Assembly: GCA_034003245.1 (NCBI GenBank) | Contig: JAVEYY010000016.1 | Coordinates: 1 to 64,000, forward strand | DNA: 64,000 bases | Source of the DNA: Perlabentimonas sp034003245 | GTDB taxonomy: Bacteria; Bacteroidota; Bacteroidia; Bacteroidales; Tenuifilaceae | Reading direction: 5' to 3' | Shown here: positions 53,399 through 62,176 of the stretch, one piece after another | Layout: the number at the start of each line of letters is the position of its first letter | Numbering within the stretch: the stretch's first letter is position 1 | Notes under the pieces: model-generated | What the model saw: the letters and a program-made list of their open reading frames with translations, nothing else | The model's database searches: none | Told to the model about the DNA's origin: nothing | Position numbers and translations under genes: made by a program

Positions 53399-54271
53399 TT
53401 ATTTTAAGGCCTTAAGCATAGTTGCGCCAATAGTAGCGGGCGACTCAACAACATGGATTCCACACTCGCGCATAATCCGCATTTTGGCTGCGGCCGTATC
53501 GTCGGCTCCACCAATAATAGCACCTGCATGCCCCATCCTTCTCCCCTTTGGAGCTGTTTGCCCTGCAATAAATCCCACAACGGGCTTTTTGCAATTTTCC
53601 TTAATCCAGTATGCCGCTTCGGCCTCCATGCTGCCACCAATCTCGCCAATCATAACAATTCCCTTAGTTTCGGGATCATCATTAAAAAGTTTTATGGCGT
53701 CGAGCGTAGTAGTTCCTACAATGGGATCGCCACCAATTCCAATACAGGTTGTTTGGCCTAATCCTACTTTGGTTAGCTGATCAACTGCCTCGTATGTCAA
53801 TGTACCCGAACGCGACACCACCCCTACGCTTCCCTTTTTATGAATAAACCCAGGCATAATGCCAACCTTGGCTTCATCGGGGGTAATAATTCCCGGGCAG
53901 TTGGGGCCAATTAACCTAACATCTTTCTTTTCTGAAAGATACTGCTTAACCTGAACCATCTGTGCTATGGGAATACCCTCGGTGATGCAAACAATTACCT
54001 TTATTCCTGCATCGGCAGCCTCCATAATGGCATCGGCAGCAAATGCTGGTGGAACAAATATCACCGAAACATTGGCCTTAGCCTCTTTTACTCCATCGGC
54101 AACAGTGTTGAACACAGGTAAATTAAGATGCTTTTGGCCTCCCTTACCAGGCGTTACACCGCCAACTACATTGGTTCCATACTCCAACATTTGCGTGGCA
54201 TGGAAAGTTCCTTCACCTCCTGTAAATCCCTGCACTAAAACACGGGAATCCTTGTTAACCAGTACACTCAT
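53399..54271 (-). CDS. sucD: Succinyl-CoA ligase alpha subunit
   Basis: 290 residues. The alpha subunit binds CoA and carries the phosphorylated His. Features are VLVQGFTGGEGTFHATQML (11-29), IGPNCPGIITPDE (121-133), GTLTYEAVDQLT (156-167) and the active-site His248 in RRMGHAGAIIGG. It converts succinyl-CoA to succinate with ATP or GTP formation. The beta-subunit gene sucC is not next to it, which is unusual outside Bacteroidota. It shares a transcript direction with the propeller/phosphatase gene. Confidence 0.95.
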   Translation of the reverse strand: MSVLVNKDSRVLVQGFTGGEGTFHATQMLEYGTNVVGGVTPGKGGQKHLNLPVFNTVADGVKEAKANVSVIFVPPAFAADAIMEAADAGIKVIVCITEGIPIAQMVQVKQYLSEKKDVRLIGPNCPGIITPDEAKVGIMPGFIHKKGSVGVVSRSGTLTYEAVDQLTKVGLGQTTCIGIGGDPIVGTTTLDAIKLFNDDPETKGIVMIGEIGGSMEAEAAYWIKENCKKPVVGFIAGQTAPKGRRMGHAGAIIGGADDTAAAKMRIMRECGIHVVESPATIGATMLKALK

Positions 54272-54299
54272 ATATTTATATTTTGAAATTATGCTTTTC

Positions 54300-54307
54300 C
54301 AAACCTA
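54300..54307 (-). promoter_or_regulatory. Putative -7 element for sucD
   Basis: Minus strand TAGGTTTG matches TAnnTTTG, 28 bases before the start. A near-TTTG (ATTG) lies about 20 bases further up. Confidence 0.5.
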
Positions 54308-54355
54308 ATTAAAATTTGCTTATAATGCAATATCCACAACCTGTACAAATCAATT

Positions 54356-55123
54356 CTAACAAACCAAAACCTTTACACCAAGCGATTCTACCCTTCGAAC
54401 CATCGAATCCGAAACAGCACCATCGGTTATAATGATATCAACCTGTGATGTTTCGCAAATTCGACCAAATCCTCGGCGACCAAACTTTGTAGAATCGGCA
54501 AGGACAACTACTTTTTGAGCAGAATTTATCATCACCTGATTTAATGATGCCTCCAGAGCATTAGTGGTTGTTAGCCCATAATCGGGATCAATTCCATCAA
54601 CCCCAATAAAGAGCTTATTGCAGCTATATCCCTGCATCATCTTCTCGGCAAAAGGGCCTACGGCCGAGTTTGAGCTCTTACGAATTCCTCCTCCCAGCTG
54701 GTGTACCTCAGTACCAGCATGAATATTTAAAATTTGGGCAACATTTAACGAGGCGGTTACCACCGTAAGAGGACTGATTCCATTTATCTGTCGGGCTAAT
54801 TCCAGTATCGTTGAACCAGAAGCAAGGATAATACTATCGTTTGGCTCAATATACTGCACCGCAGCTCGTGCAATGCAAAGCTTTTGCTCAACACCAATCT
54901 TCTCCTTTTCGTGAATATTTCGCTCGGTAGTGTATGGGTCAATTAGTGATGCACTGCCATGTGTTCGATGTAGTAGGTTTCTACTCTCTAAGATTTTAAG
55001 ATCCTTTCGAATTGTAACCAGCGAAACATCAAGCAAATTGCTTAACTCGTTTACATTCACAAATCCTTGCTCTTTGAGCAAGTTTAAGATCAGCTGATGC
55101 CTTTTGGCAATACTCTTTGACAT
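54356..55123 (-). CDS. DeoR/GlpR family transcriptional regulator
   Basis: 255 residues. An amino-terminal DeoR helix-turn-helix lies at about 5-58 (RHQLILNLLKEQGFVNVNELSNLLDVSLVTIRKDL), and a DeoRC ligand domain from about 75 (SIILASGSTILELARQI, KLFIGVDGIDP, VVVLADSTKFGRRGF). Such proteins repress sugar-phosphate or glycerol-3-phosphate genes and release DNA when the phosphorylated substrate binds. It is divergent from glpD-glpK with a shared control region, so a GlpR role is likely. Confidence 0.9.
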   Translation of the reverse strand: MSKSIAKRHQLILNLLKEQGFVNVNELSNLLDVSLVTIRKDLKILESRNLLHRTHGSASLIDPYTTERNIHEKEKIGVEQKLCIARAAVQYIEPNDSIILASGSTILELARQINGISPLTVVTASLNVAQILNIHAGTEVHQLGGGIRKSSNSAVGPFAEKMMQGYSCNKLFIGVDGIDPDYGLTTTNALEASLNQVMINSAQKVVVLADSTKFGRRGFGRICETSQVDIIITDGAVSDSMVRRVESLGVKVLVC

Positions 55124-55141
55124 GATTTTGGATTAATTCCT

Positions 55142-55149
55142 CAAAACTA
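55142..55149 (-). promoter_or_regulatory. Putative -7 element for the DeoR-type gene
   Basis: Minus strand TAGTTTTG, exact match to TAnnTTTG, with a T run just before it, 18 bases upstream of the start codon. Confidence 0.5.
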
Positions 55150-55208
55150 CAAAAAAATTGCAAACGAATCTATATCTTCAAATAAAGAAACATTTCACAA
55201 CTTTTTTA

Positions 55209-55226
55209 TTTCGTTTACTTTCGTTT
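55209..55226 (+). promoter_or_regulatory. Probable DeoR-type operator upstream of glpD
   Basis: Two copies of TTTCGTTT (55209-55216, 55219-55226) start 10 bp apart, one helical turn. DeoR-family operators commonly use such TTTCRTTT direct repeats. They lie just upstream of the -7 element at 55242, where binding would block RNA polymerase. Confidence 0.55.
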
Positions 55227-55241
55227 TATGTATTTAATGAA

Positions 55242-55249
55242 TATATTTG
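55242..55249 (+). promoter_or_regulatory. Putative -7 element for glpD-glpK
   Basis: TATATTTG matches TAnnTTTG, 31 bases before the ATG at 55281. Its position also argues against the longer reading frame that starts at 55158. Confidence 0.55.
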
Positions 55250-55280
55250 CATGCAATTATGTTTCGAAAATTATAATAGT

Positions 55281-56846
55281 ATGAATAGAATAACAGCCAT
55301 TGAGAAGTTAGCCAAGAATGAGAAACCTTTCGATTTTATTGTTATTGGTGGAGGTGCAACAGGTATTGGGATAGCCCTTGAGGCTTCAACTAGAGGATAC
55401 AAAACGCTTCTTGTTGAGAAATCGGACTTTACGAAATCAACATCAAGCAAAAGCACAAAGCTAGTACATGGGGGCGTTCGCTATCTGGCGCAGGGCGATA
55501 TTGGACTAGTGCGCGAAGCTTGCGTTGAACGGGGATTGCTGCTCAAAAACGCTCCCCATCTGGTGAGAAACCAATCGTTTGTGATTCCTACCTTTGGAAT
55601 TTTTGACGAGTTGATGTACACCGTTGGACTTACCTTTTACGATATTCTTGCTGGAAAGTACAGCTTGGGTCGGTCATTAAGAATATCCAAACGAAAAACC
55701 ATAGAAAAGCTACCAACAATTCAGCGCGAAAAGATCTCGGCTGGAGTAATTTACCACGATGGCCAGTTCGATGATTCCCGTTTGGCCATAAATGCACTGC
55801 AAACGGCCATCGAGTATGGGACTGTAGCAATCAACTATATGGAGGTTGTTAAGTTGTTGAAAAATTGCGATGGACTGGTTAATGGCATTGAAGCCCTTGA
55901 TACTGAAACGGGGAAATTGTACAATCTAGCCGGCAGGGTTGTTGTGAACGCAACTGGCGTTTTTGCTGATGATATTCTCCAAATGGATAGCCCGGGCAAA
56001 CGCAATACCATTCGCCCAAGTCAAGGTATCCATCTAGTTCTCGATAAATCTTTTTTACCCAGCGAGTACGCCCTAATGATACCCAAAACCGACGATGGAA
56101 GGGTACTTTTTGCCGTTCCTTGGCACGGCAAAGTTGTGGTGGGAACAACCGATACACCCATTGACTCCCCAGCACTGGAGCCTGTTGCGCTGGAGGATGA
56201 AATAGATTTTATACTAAGAACAATGGCCAAATACTTAACCAAGGCTCCTAAACGAACCGATGTTCTATGCATTTTTGCGGGCCTAAGGCCATTGGCTGCG
56301 CCAAAGAATGGGGAAGCGAAGACAAAGGAGATTTCACGTAGCCATAAAATCACCGTCACACCCTCGCACCTTTTCACTATGATTGGGGGTAAATGGACAA
56401 CTTTTCGACGCATGGCTCAGGATATGGTCGACAAAGTTGAGAAAACAAAAGGTTGGAGGAAAACTAAAACTGATACTCGACACCTTAAGCTGCATGGATA
56501 CACAAAATCGGTAAATTTTAAAGATCCACTTTACTTCTACGGAACCGATAAGGACAAAATACTTGACCTTATGAATCAGGAACCTGAATTTAAAACTCTG
56601 ATTAGTGATCGTCTTACAATATTTGCGGCCCAAGTGGTTTGGGCTGTTCGTTTCGAAATGGCTCGAACTGTTGATGATTTTCTTTCGCGTCGGGTTCGAT
56701 GTCTGCTACTCGATGCCCGTGAAGCATTAAAAGTTGCGCCCAAGGTAGCCGCCATTATGGCAAAGGAACTTGGCAAAGATGACGAATGGCTGAAAGAGCA
56801 GGTAAAGGAGTTTGAGGCTATCGCATCAAAGTATATTCTACATTAA
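55281..56846 (+). CDS. glpD: Glycerol-3-phosphate dehydrogenase (FAD-dependent)
   Basis: From the ATG at 55281 it has 521 residues. FDFIVIGGGATGIGIALEAS is the FAD-binding Rossmann start at about 17-36, followed by VEKSDFTKSTSSKSTKLVHGG and VRYL, the glpD family signature. The substrate domain includes VFAVPWHGK-like and VVGTTDTPIDS segments, and a carboxy-terminal helical cap ends the protein. It oxidises glycerol 3-phosphate to dihydroxyacetone phosphate at the membrane, passing electrons to quinone. It is followed by glpK after 59 bases. No glycerol facilitator gene is in the window. Confidence 0.94.
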   Translation: MNRITAIEKLAKNEKPFDFIVIGGGATGIGIALEASTRGYKTLLVEKSDFTKSTSSKSTKLVHGGVRYLAQGDIGLVREACVERGLLLKNAPHLVRNQSFVIPTFGIFDELMYTVGLTFYDILAGKYSLGRSLRISKRKTIEKLPTIQREKISAGVIYHDGQFDDSRLAINALQTAIEYGTVAINYMEVVKLLKNCDGLVNGIEALDTETGKLYNLAGRVVVNATGVFADDILQMDSPGKRNTIRPSQGIHLVLDKSFLPSEYALMIPKTDDGRVLFAVPWHGKVVVGTTDTPIDSPALEPVALEDEIDFILRTMAKYLTKAPKRTDVLCIFAGLRPLAAPKNGEAKTKEISRSHKITVTPSHLFTMIGGKWTTFRRMAQDMVDKVEKTKGWRKTKTDTRHLKLHGYTKSVNFKDPLYFYGTDKDKILDLMNQEPEFKTLISDRLTIFAAQVVWAVRFEMARTVDDFLSRRVRCLLLDAREALKVAPKVAAIMAKELGKDDEWLKEQVKEFEAIASKYILH

Positions 56847-56905
56847 ATCGCCATAAATTCATATATTCGAGTTTTCAAATTCTAACCCTTGCAACTTTAT
56901 ATACA

Positions 56906-58396
56906 ATGGAAAAGTTTATTCTTGCCCTCGATCAAGGTACAACTAGTTCAAGAGCACTGCTGTTCGACAACAAAGGAAATATCCGCTCGGTTGCCCAAAA
57001 AGAGTTTAACCAAATATTCCCCAAGCCCGGATGGGTTGAGCACGATCCCAAAGAAATATGGTCGTCGCAGGTGGCAGTTGCTGCAGAGGCTATATCAAAG
57101 TTAGGCATCAATGGTACAAATCTAGCGGGGATAGGAATAACCAACCAGCGCGAAACCACCATTGTGTGGGACAAACAAACTGGAGAACCCATTTACAATG
57201 CCATTGTTTGGCAGGATAGACGCACCTCTGAACTTTGCGATAAGCTAAAAGCCGATGGACTTTCCGAAACTATTCGGCAGAAGACCGGTTTGGTAATTGA
57301 CGCCTACTTTAGCGGCACAAAAATTAAGTGGATACTCGACAATGTTGATGGAGCAAGGCAACGAGCAAAAAAAGGTGAGCTGGCTTTTGGCACAGTTGAC
57401 TCATGGCTGGTTTGGAAGTTAACTCAAGGACGCTCACACGTTACCGATGTTTCCAACGCAAGTCGGACAATGCTCTACAATATAATCACACTAGAGTGGG
57501 ACAACGAGCTACTAAGCCTACTCGACATACCCATCGAAATGATGCCGCGTGTTGCCTCCTCAAGCGAGGTGTACGACCACACCAACACCACATTTTTCGC
57601 ATCGAAAGTACCCATTGGTGGCATTGCTGGCGACCAGCAGGCAGCGCTATTTGGACAAATGTGCGTAGATGAAGGAATGGTGAAAAATACCTACGGAACA
57701 GGTTGCTTTATTCTAAAAAACACGGGCAGCAAGCCCTTTATATCAAAAAATAATTTGGTAACCACCATTGCCTGGCAAATACATGGCGAAACTACCTATG
57801 CCCTTGAGGGCAGTATATTTATTGGTGGTGCAGTGGTACAGTGGCTAAGGGATGGATTGGGAATAATCAATTCATCGGCCGAAATTGAAACTCTTGCCGC
57901 ACAGGCCGACGATAATGGCGATGTGTATTTTGTCCCTTGCTTTACGGGGATGGGTGCTCCCTACTGGGATCAGTATGCCCGTGGCTTAATGGTTGGTATA
58001 ACCCGTGGCACCACTCGCGCGCACATTGCCCGTGCTGCGCTCGAGGGAATTGCCTATCAAACTATGGATGTGATTGGCGCCATGGAATCGGATACAGGAA
58101 TGAGAATTACCGAGCTTAGGGTTGATGGCGGTGCATCGGCCAATAACCTGCTGATGCAGTTTCAGGCTGATATATTAAATGTACCTGTTATTCGGCCACA
58201 AGTGGTAGAAACTACGGCCTTAGGAGCGGCATACCTTGCGGGCTTGGCCACGGGTTTTTGGAAAAACATTGATGAGCTAAGGCAACAATGGCAACTCGAC
58301 CGGAAGTTTGAATCGACTATGGATTACCGAAAGTGTGCGGAATTAAAAAGCAAATGGGCCGATGCCGTAGGCAGAGCAATGGGGTGGAATAAGTAA
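56906..58396 (+). CDS. glpK: Glycerol kinase
   Basis: 496 residues, standard length. ILALDQGTTSSRALLFD (6-22) is the FGGY-family phosphate loop. GIGITNQRETTIVWDKQTGEPIYNAIVWQDRRT (split over about 76-108) holds the glycerol-contacting Arg/Glu. GGIAGDQQAALFGQMC (about 239-254) and GTGCFILKNTG follow, with the adenosine motif LRVDGGASANNLLMQ near 405. It phosphorylates glycerol to glycerol 3-phosphate, the substrate of GlpD and the likely inducer for the DeoR-type regulator. Confidence 0.96.
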   Translation: MEKFILALDQGTTSSRALLFDNKGNIRSVAQKEFNQIFPKPGWVEHDPKEIWSSQVAVAAEAISKLGINGTNLAGIGITNQRETTIVWDKQTGEPIYNAIVWQDRRTSELCDKLKADGLSETIRQKTGLVIDAYFSGTKIKWILDNVDGARQRAKKGELAFGTVDSWLVWKLTQGRSHVTDVSNASRTMLYNIITLEWDNELLSLLDIPIEMMPRVASSSEVYDHTNTTFFASKVPIGGIAGDQQAALFGQMCVDEGMVKNTYGTGCFILKNTGSKPFISKNNLVTTIAWQIHGETTYALEGSIFIGGAVVQWLRDGLGIINSSAEIETLAAQADDNGDVYFVPCFTGMGAPYWDQYARGLMVGITRGTTRAHIARAALEGIAYQTMDVIGAMESDTGMRITELRVDGGASANNLLMQFQADILNVPVIRPQVVETTALGAAYLAGLATGFWKNIDELRQQWQLDRKFESTMDYRKCAELKSKWADAVGRAMGWNK

Positions 58397-58414
58397 TATA
58401 AACGTTGCCTGATA

Positions 58415-59683
58415 TTAATTTTGAGAATAAGAACTAACAGCCAAATTTATTACTTTAATCCTGCGGGAGTATAATACCACTGCCCCAAGGCTAACCATGC
58501 TCGATAACAGTAGGGTAATTTGAACACCTATGGAACCTGAGATTGTACCCAATAGCAAGCTGCCCAAGGGTGTAACCCCCAAAAACGACATTCCATAAAG
58601 TGACATTATACGCCCTCTCTTTCCATCATCCACAATGGTTTGCAATAGAGTATTGGTTGAGGCGTACAGGACTATCATGCCAAAACCAGTAATATACAAA
58701 AGAACGAGCGAAAGCGCAGTATTTGTGGAAAGTGACATGCTCATTAACCCCAAAGCAAAAATTATGGCCGATCCAAATATCAACTTTGGAAGTGTAGCCA
58801 CGCTTTTCCGAGATGCCAAATAAATTGCTCCGGTCAAAGCTCCAGCCCCCAGTGCACCTGTCAAAAAACCTAGTAATTGCGAATCTCCTCCAAGAATATC
58901 CCTTGCAAATACAGGTAAAAACACCTGAAATGGTAGTCCCAAAAAACCTGTTGTAATTACCAGCATAAGCAAATATCGGATAGGTTTAAACGAAAATGCA
59001 TACTTGGCGCCTTCCAACATATCCGACAGCACCGAGCCGTGCTCCCCTTTCCTGTTTATAGGATTAATTTTCATTGCCAGCAACGAGAATACCACAGCCA
59101 AAAAACTAACCCCATTTATCATAAAGCAAATCCCCTCTCCTACCCAGGCAATTAAGAAACCACCAACCATGGGGCCAATAAACCGTGCCGAGTTGAAAAG
59201 GGTTGAATTTAGTGCAACGGAATTCTGTAACAGTTCCTTATCGCCAACCATATCTATAAGAAATGCATGCCGAAAAGGATTGTCGAAAGCGAGAACAACC
59301 CCATTTAAAACAGCCACTGTAACTACGTGCCAAACCTCTACCGAGTTGGTAAGGATTAGTGTACCCATGGTTAAGGCAAGCAGCATGGGCACAACCTGCG
59401 CTACGAGTAGTACTCTGCGTCGATCGAGCCTGTCGGCATAAACGCCCGCAAAGGGCGTTAAGAAAAGAGCGGGAATTTGACCGGCGAATCCAATAATACC
59501 CAACCACACAGCCGAATCGGTCATTCTATACACCAGCCAACCTAGGGCAATATTCTGAATCCACGTACCCATCAACGACACCAGTTGCCCAAAGAAGAAC
59601 AGCCTAAAGTTTCGGTTTTTCAATGCCCTAAAGGCAAACCCTACGCGATGAAAATACGATCGAATATCGAGGAAGCGATTCAT
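58415..59683 (-). CDS. Major facilitator superfamily transporter
   Basis: 422 residues with about 12 transmembrane helices. The amino end NRNFRLFFFGQLVSLMGTWIQNIALGWLVYRMT (split over about 22-54) and the loop GVYADRLDRRRVLL between helices 2 and 3 (MFS motif A) fit the MFS_3/EntS-like exporter group. It converges with glpK but is unlikely to be the glycerol transporter, because glycerol uptake usually uses a channel. The substrate is unknown. Confidence 0.85.
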   Translation of the reverse strand: MNRFLDIRSYFHRVGFAFRALKNRNFRLFFFGQLVSLMGTWIQNIALGWLVYRMTDSAVWLGIIGFAGQIPALFLTPFAGVYADRLDRRRVLLVAQVVPMLLALTMGTLILTNSVEVWHVVTVAVLNGVVLAFDNPFRHAFLIDMVGDKELLQNSVALNSTLFNSARFIGPMVGGFLIAWVGEGICFMINGVSFLAVVFSLLAMKINPINRKGEHGSVLSDMLEGAKYAFSFKPIRYLLMLVITTGFLGLPFQVFLPVFARDILGGDSQLLGFLTGALGAGALTGAIYLASRKSVATLPKLIFGSAIIFALGLMSMSLSTNTALSLVLLYITGFGMIVLYASTNTLLQTIVDDGKRGRIMSLYGMSFLGVTPLGSLLLGTISGSIGVQITLLLSSMVSLGAVVLYSRRIKVINLAVSSYSQN

Positions 59684-59707
59684 GAACAGATTATGAATTT
59701 AAATGCG

Positions 59708-59744
59708 AAAAGCAAGACACCTCAGGTTGCAGGGGCTTGCTTTT
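59708..59744. repeat. 9-bp inverted repeat in the MFS leader
   Basis: AAAAGCAAG (59708-59716) and CTTGCTTTT (59736-59744), 19-nt loop. It lies between the promoter element at 59762 and the MFS start, so it would be in the 5' leader. Confidence 0.55.
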
Positions 59745-59761
59745 GCGTAACCTTTGGCATG

Positions 59762-59769
59762 CAAAGGTA
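59762..59769 (-). promoter_or_regulatory. Putative -7 element for the MFS gene
   Basis: Minus strand TACCTTTG matches TAnnTTTG. It overlaps the 6-bp palindrome CCTTTG / CAAAGG (59751-59756, 59762-59767). Confidence 0.45.
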
Positions 59770-59803
59770 GAAACCTTAAATGGAAAAGGGAAAAAATCTA
59801 AAC

Positions 59804-60796
59804 CTATCTTTTCAAATCCTTGAAAAACTTCATAAACTGAACCCTTTCAAAAGCAGCAGGGTCGAAACTCTTGGCCTGGCTCATCTTGCCCCTAAACTCA
59901 TCGATGGTTTTATACTGTTTTTCATTCATCCACTCCTCAATTTGTCTTAGCATTACACCAATTTGCACGAATCCGTTGCGGTAAAGGGTTGAGGCTATCT
60001 GAACCGCGCTAGCTCCTCCTAACAAGGCTTTGATTGCGGTATTCCCATCGTGAATACCTGTTGATGCAGCCAAATCGCACGATGTACGCTCGGCCATTAT
60101 GGCAATCCACCTTAGTGTGGTGGCAAATTCGGCGGGTGTACTAAATACGCTACCTGAGGTGTAATAAAGTGTGTGGATATCAATATCGGGATTGTAATAC
60201 CTATTAAATAGCACAATGGATTTAATGGGTGTCTTGCCCAACCGCTGAATAAAACTACCTAGAGATGCGTTGTATGGGCTAATCTTTACGCCAACGGGGA
60301 TGCTAACCAGTCCTGTCACCTTTTCGATTATGTCGAAGTAAAGTTTTTCGTTTTGTGCAGCAGTGCGGTTGAAGTCAGAGGGTAACGCAAAGATATTGAG
60401 TTCAATGGCATCGGCACCGGCATCCTGAATGCGCTTGGCAAAATCGGGCCATTTTTCGGCAGTAACACAGTTAATACTGGCAATTATGGGGATAGATACG
60501 GCCTTTTTGGCATCGGAGATCAACTTTAAATAATTGGCCACAGGATCCTCAATGTTATCGAAATCAAAATATTCAATGGTTTCGGGATAGACAAATCCCG
60601 ACGATTGCATCTTATTGAGATTATCCTGAGTTTCCATAATAATCTCCTCCTCAAAGAGCGATTTTACTACAACCGCAGCGGCTCCGTTGGCCTCCAATGC
60701 CTTAATGTCGTTGAGTGAATTTGTAAGACCCGAGCTGGCGGCAATAATGGGATTTTTAAGCGACAATCCCATGTAACTTGTTTTTAGATTGATCAT
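59804..60796 (-). CDS. Dihydroorotate dehydrogenase-like flavoprotein
   Basis: 330 residues with an FMN-binding TIM-barrel start LKTSYMGLSLKNPIIAASSGLTNS (4-27). Later strands are PIIASINCVT (about 98-107), AGADAIELNIFALPSD (about 118-133), IPVGVKISPYNASLGSF (about 156-172) and ASTGIHDGNTAIKALLGGASAVQIASTL (about 245-272, phosphate binding). The length and the LYYTSGSVFSTPAEFATTLRW segment match a Bacteroidota DHOD-like group distinct from PyrD; whether it acts on dihydroorotate is unclear. It lies downstream of the phosphatase/hydrogenase-like genes with a gap of about 130 bases. Confidence 0.85.
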   Translation of the reverse strand: MINLKTSYMGLSLKNPIIAASSGLTNSLNDIKALEANGAAAVVVKSLFEEEIIMETQDNLNKMQSSGFVYPETIEYFDFDNIEDPVANYLKLISDAKKAVSIPIIASINCVTAEKWPDFAKRIQDAGADAIELNIFALPSDFNRTAAQNEKLYFDIIEKVTGLVSIPVGVKISPYNASLGSFIQRLGKTPIKSIVLFNRYYNPDIDIHTLYYTSGSVFSTPAEFATTLRWIAIMAERTSCDLAASTGIHDGNTAIKALLGGASAVQIASTLYRNGFVQIGVMLRQIEEWMNEKQYKTIDEFRGKMSQAKSFDPAAFERVQFMKFFKDLKR

Positions 60797-60928
60797 TGTA
60801 TGTAAGTTTGGGTTTTCGTATTTGATGTAAGGTACAAAAAAAACATCGATTGGGACACGTACCTAAACAGAAAATTTTCCGAATAGCTCAATGGTAATTC
60901 GGGACTAGAGAGATTATGCTGCGATTTT

Positions 60929-62113
60929 TTATAGGAAAGTTAGCTTCACCTCTTTCAGAAATTTATCCTGAAGGATTTGCGCCATACGCTTTACCACCGT
61001 TCTACGAATCTCCAGCTCCACGGGCAGGCTTGGATCCTGGTGCGCCACGTTAATACCTGTTCCCACAATGAAGTGGATCTCGTCGCTTTCGAGAATTAAT
61101 GTAATAATTTGATCGGCAGGCCCTTTGCCAGGAACAGAGGTTTCGGTGAATTTTGCCAGGATTTCGGTGGCCTTGCTAAGTGTAAGAATACCCTCTGTAA
61201 CCAGATCGGCACCTCTCATAAATGACACTGGAGGCAAATCGGGATCGGTAAACTCGAAGCTATCCTCGATTTCGAGGTTGAGCTCGCGCGAGATGATATC
61301 GCCAGTAGTTGCACCACAAATCACCTTTTTGCCATCAAAGTCATTGAATTTTTGCGCTAACTTTTTATCCTTCTCCTTGTCGAACGGCGGACCTGTACAA
61401 ATTAGGAGTTTCCGGGGATGCCTAAAGTAAATTGTTGCTGCGCTTATGTCATCCTTAGGATGATAGCCATCGTTAAGGTAGGCCATATTGACCAATTTTG
61501 TACTCAGCTTCCTAGCCGATATGTTTGGTTCCGATTTTATTTGTCGGGACACAAACTGATGGGCATTATCCAGTCCCCAGCCAAAGGGGTAATCCTCGCT
61601 TCCCATTCCCGATTGGGTAATTCCATCGCCCCATAGAACTATTCTATCCTCCTTTTGGGGTGTAAACGTACAGTATCGGAGTTCCTTGCCCGCATTAACC
61701 TCGCTTTGCAGAATTACGCACTGCCAACCCGGTTCAAATTGCTCTTTTCCCCTCATAATCATGCACTCCGGATTATCGTACTCCAGAATTCGGGTTGTTC
61801 CTCCATGTTCAATATCTACAATGGTAAAGGTGGAGTAGCTCATCTGCCTTACTGAACATACGGGAAGAGTATTCATAATTATCTCCGCAATTTTATGGAT
61901 CTCCTTGTGCTCCTTGGTAAAACTCAAAGCCATTTTGGCTGTAAGCGTGGCCAACACATTAGCCTTAACACCGTGTCCCATGCCATCACTAAGAACCACA
62001 ATAGTGCGATCTTCGCCCACAACACGCTCGCTCAGAAATACATCACCACAAATTCGTTCCCCATCGTGGTGCTTCTGCTGGCAGTTAACCTCTATGAAAA
62101 AGCTATCGAACAT
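60929..62113 (-). CDS. SpoIIE-family PP2C phosphatase of the hydrogenase-associated type
   Basis: 394 residues. The PP2C fold fills about 1-230: GERICGDVFLS (18-28), VVLSDGMGHGVKANVLA with Asp43 (39-55), VLWGDGITQSGM with Asp163, and HPKDDISAATIYF with Asp221 and Asp222, the metal ligands. The remaining about 160 residues (from RKLLICTGPPFDKEKDKK) are a separate alpha/beta domain not found in ordinary SpoIIE proteins (KKVICGATTGDIISREL, PVSFMRGADLVTEGILTLSKATEIL). It follows the hydrogenase-like PAS protein with a 63-base gap and is probably its output partner. Similar PP2C genes accompany sensory [FeFe] hydrogenases. Confidence 0.87.
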   Translation of the reverse strand: MFDSFFIEVNCQQKHHDGERICGDVFLSERVVGEDRTIVVLSDGMGHGVKANVLATLTAKMALSFTKEHKEIHKIAEIIMNTLPVCSVRQMSYSTFTIVDIEHGGTTRILEYDNPECMIMRGKEQFEPGWQCVILQSEVNAGKELRYCTFTPQKEDRIVLWGDGITQSGMGSEDYPFGWGLDNAHQFVSRQIKSEPNISARKLSTKLVNMAYLNDGYHPKDDISAATIYFRHPRKLLICTGPPFDKEKDKKLAQKFNDFDGKKVICGATTGDIISRELNLEIEDSFEFTDPDLPPVSFMRGADLVTEGILTLSKATEILAKFTETSVPGKGPADQIITLILESDEIHFIVGTGINVAHQDPSLPVELEIRRTVVKRMAQILQDKFLKEVKLTFL

Positions 62114-62176
62114 GGATTATTTGGTAGTAGGGGTGAATGATTGGTTGATATGCTAATGGATTTGAATTTGGGTAAC

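Noticed and set aside
55158..55280. Longer glpD starting at 55158
   Set aside because: The extra 41 codons cover the operator-like repeats and the -7 element; the ATG at 55281 matches the family start.
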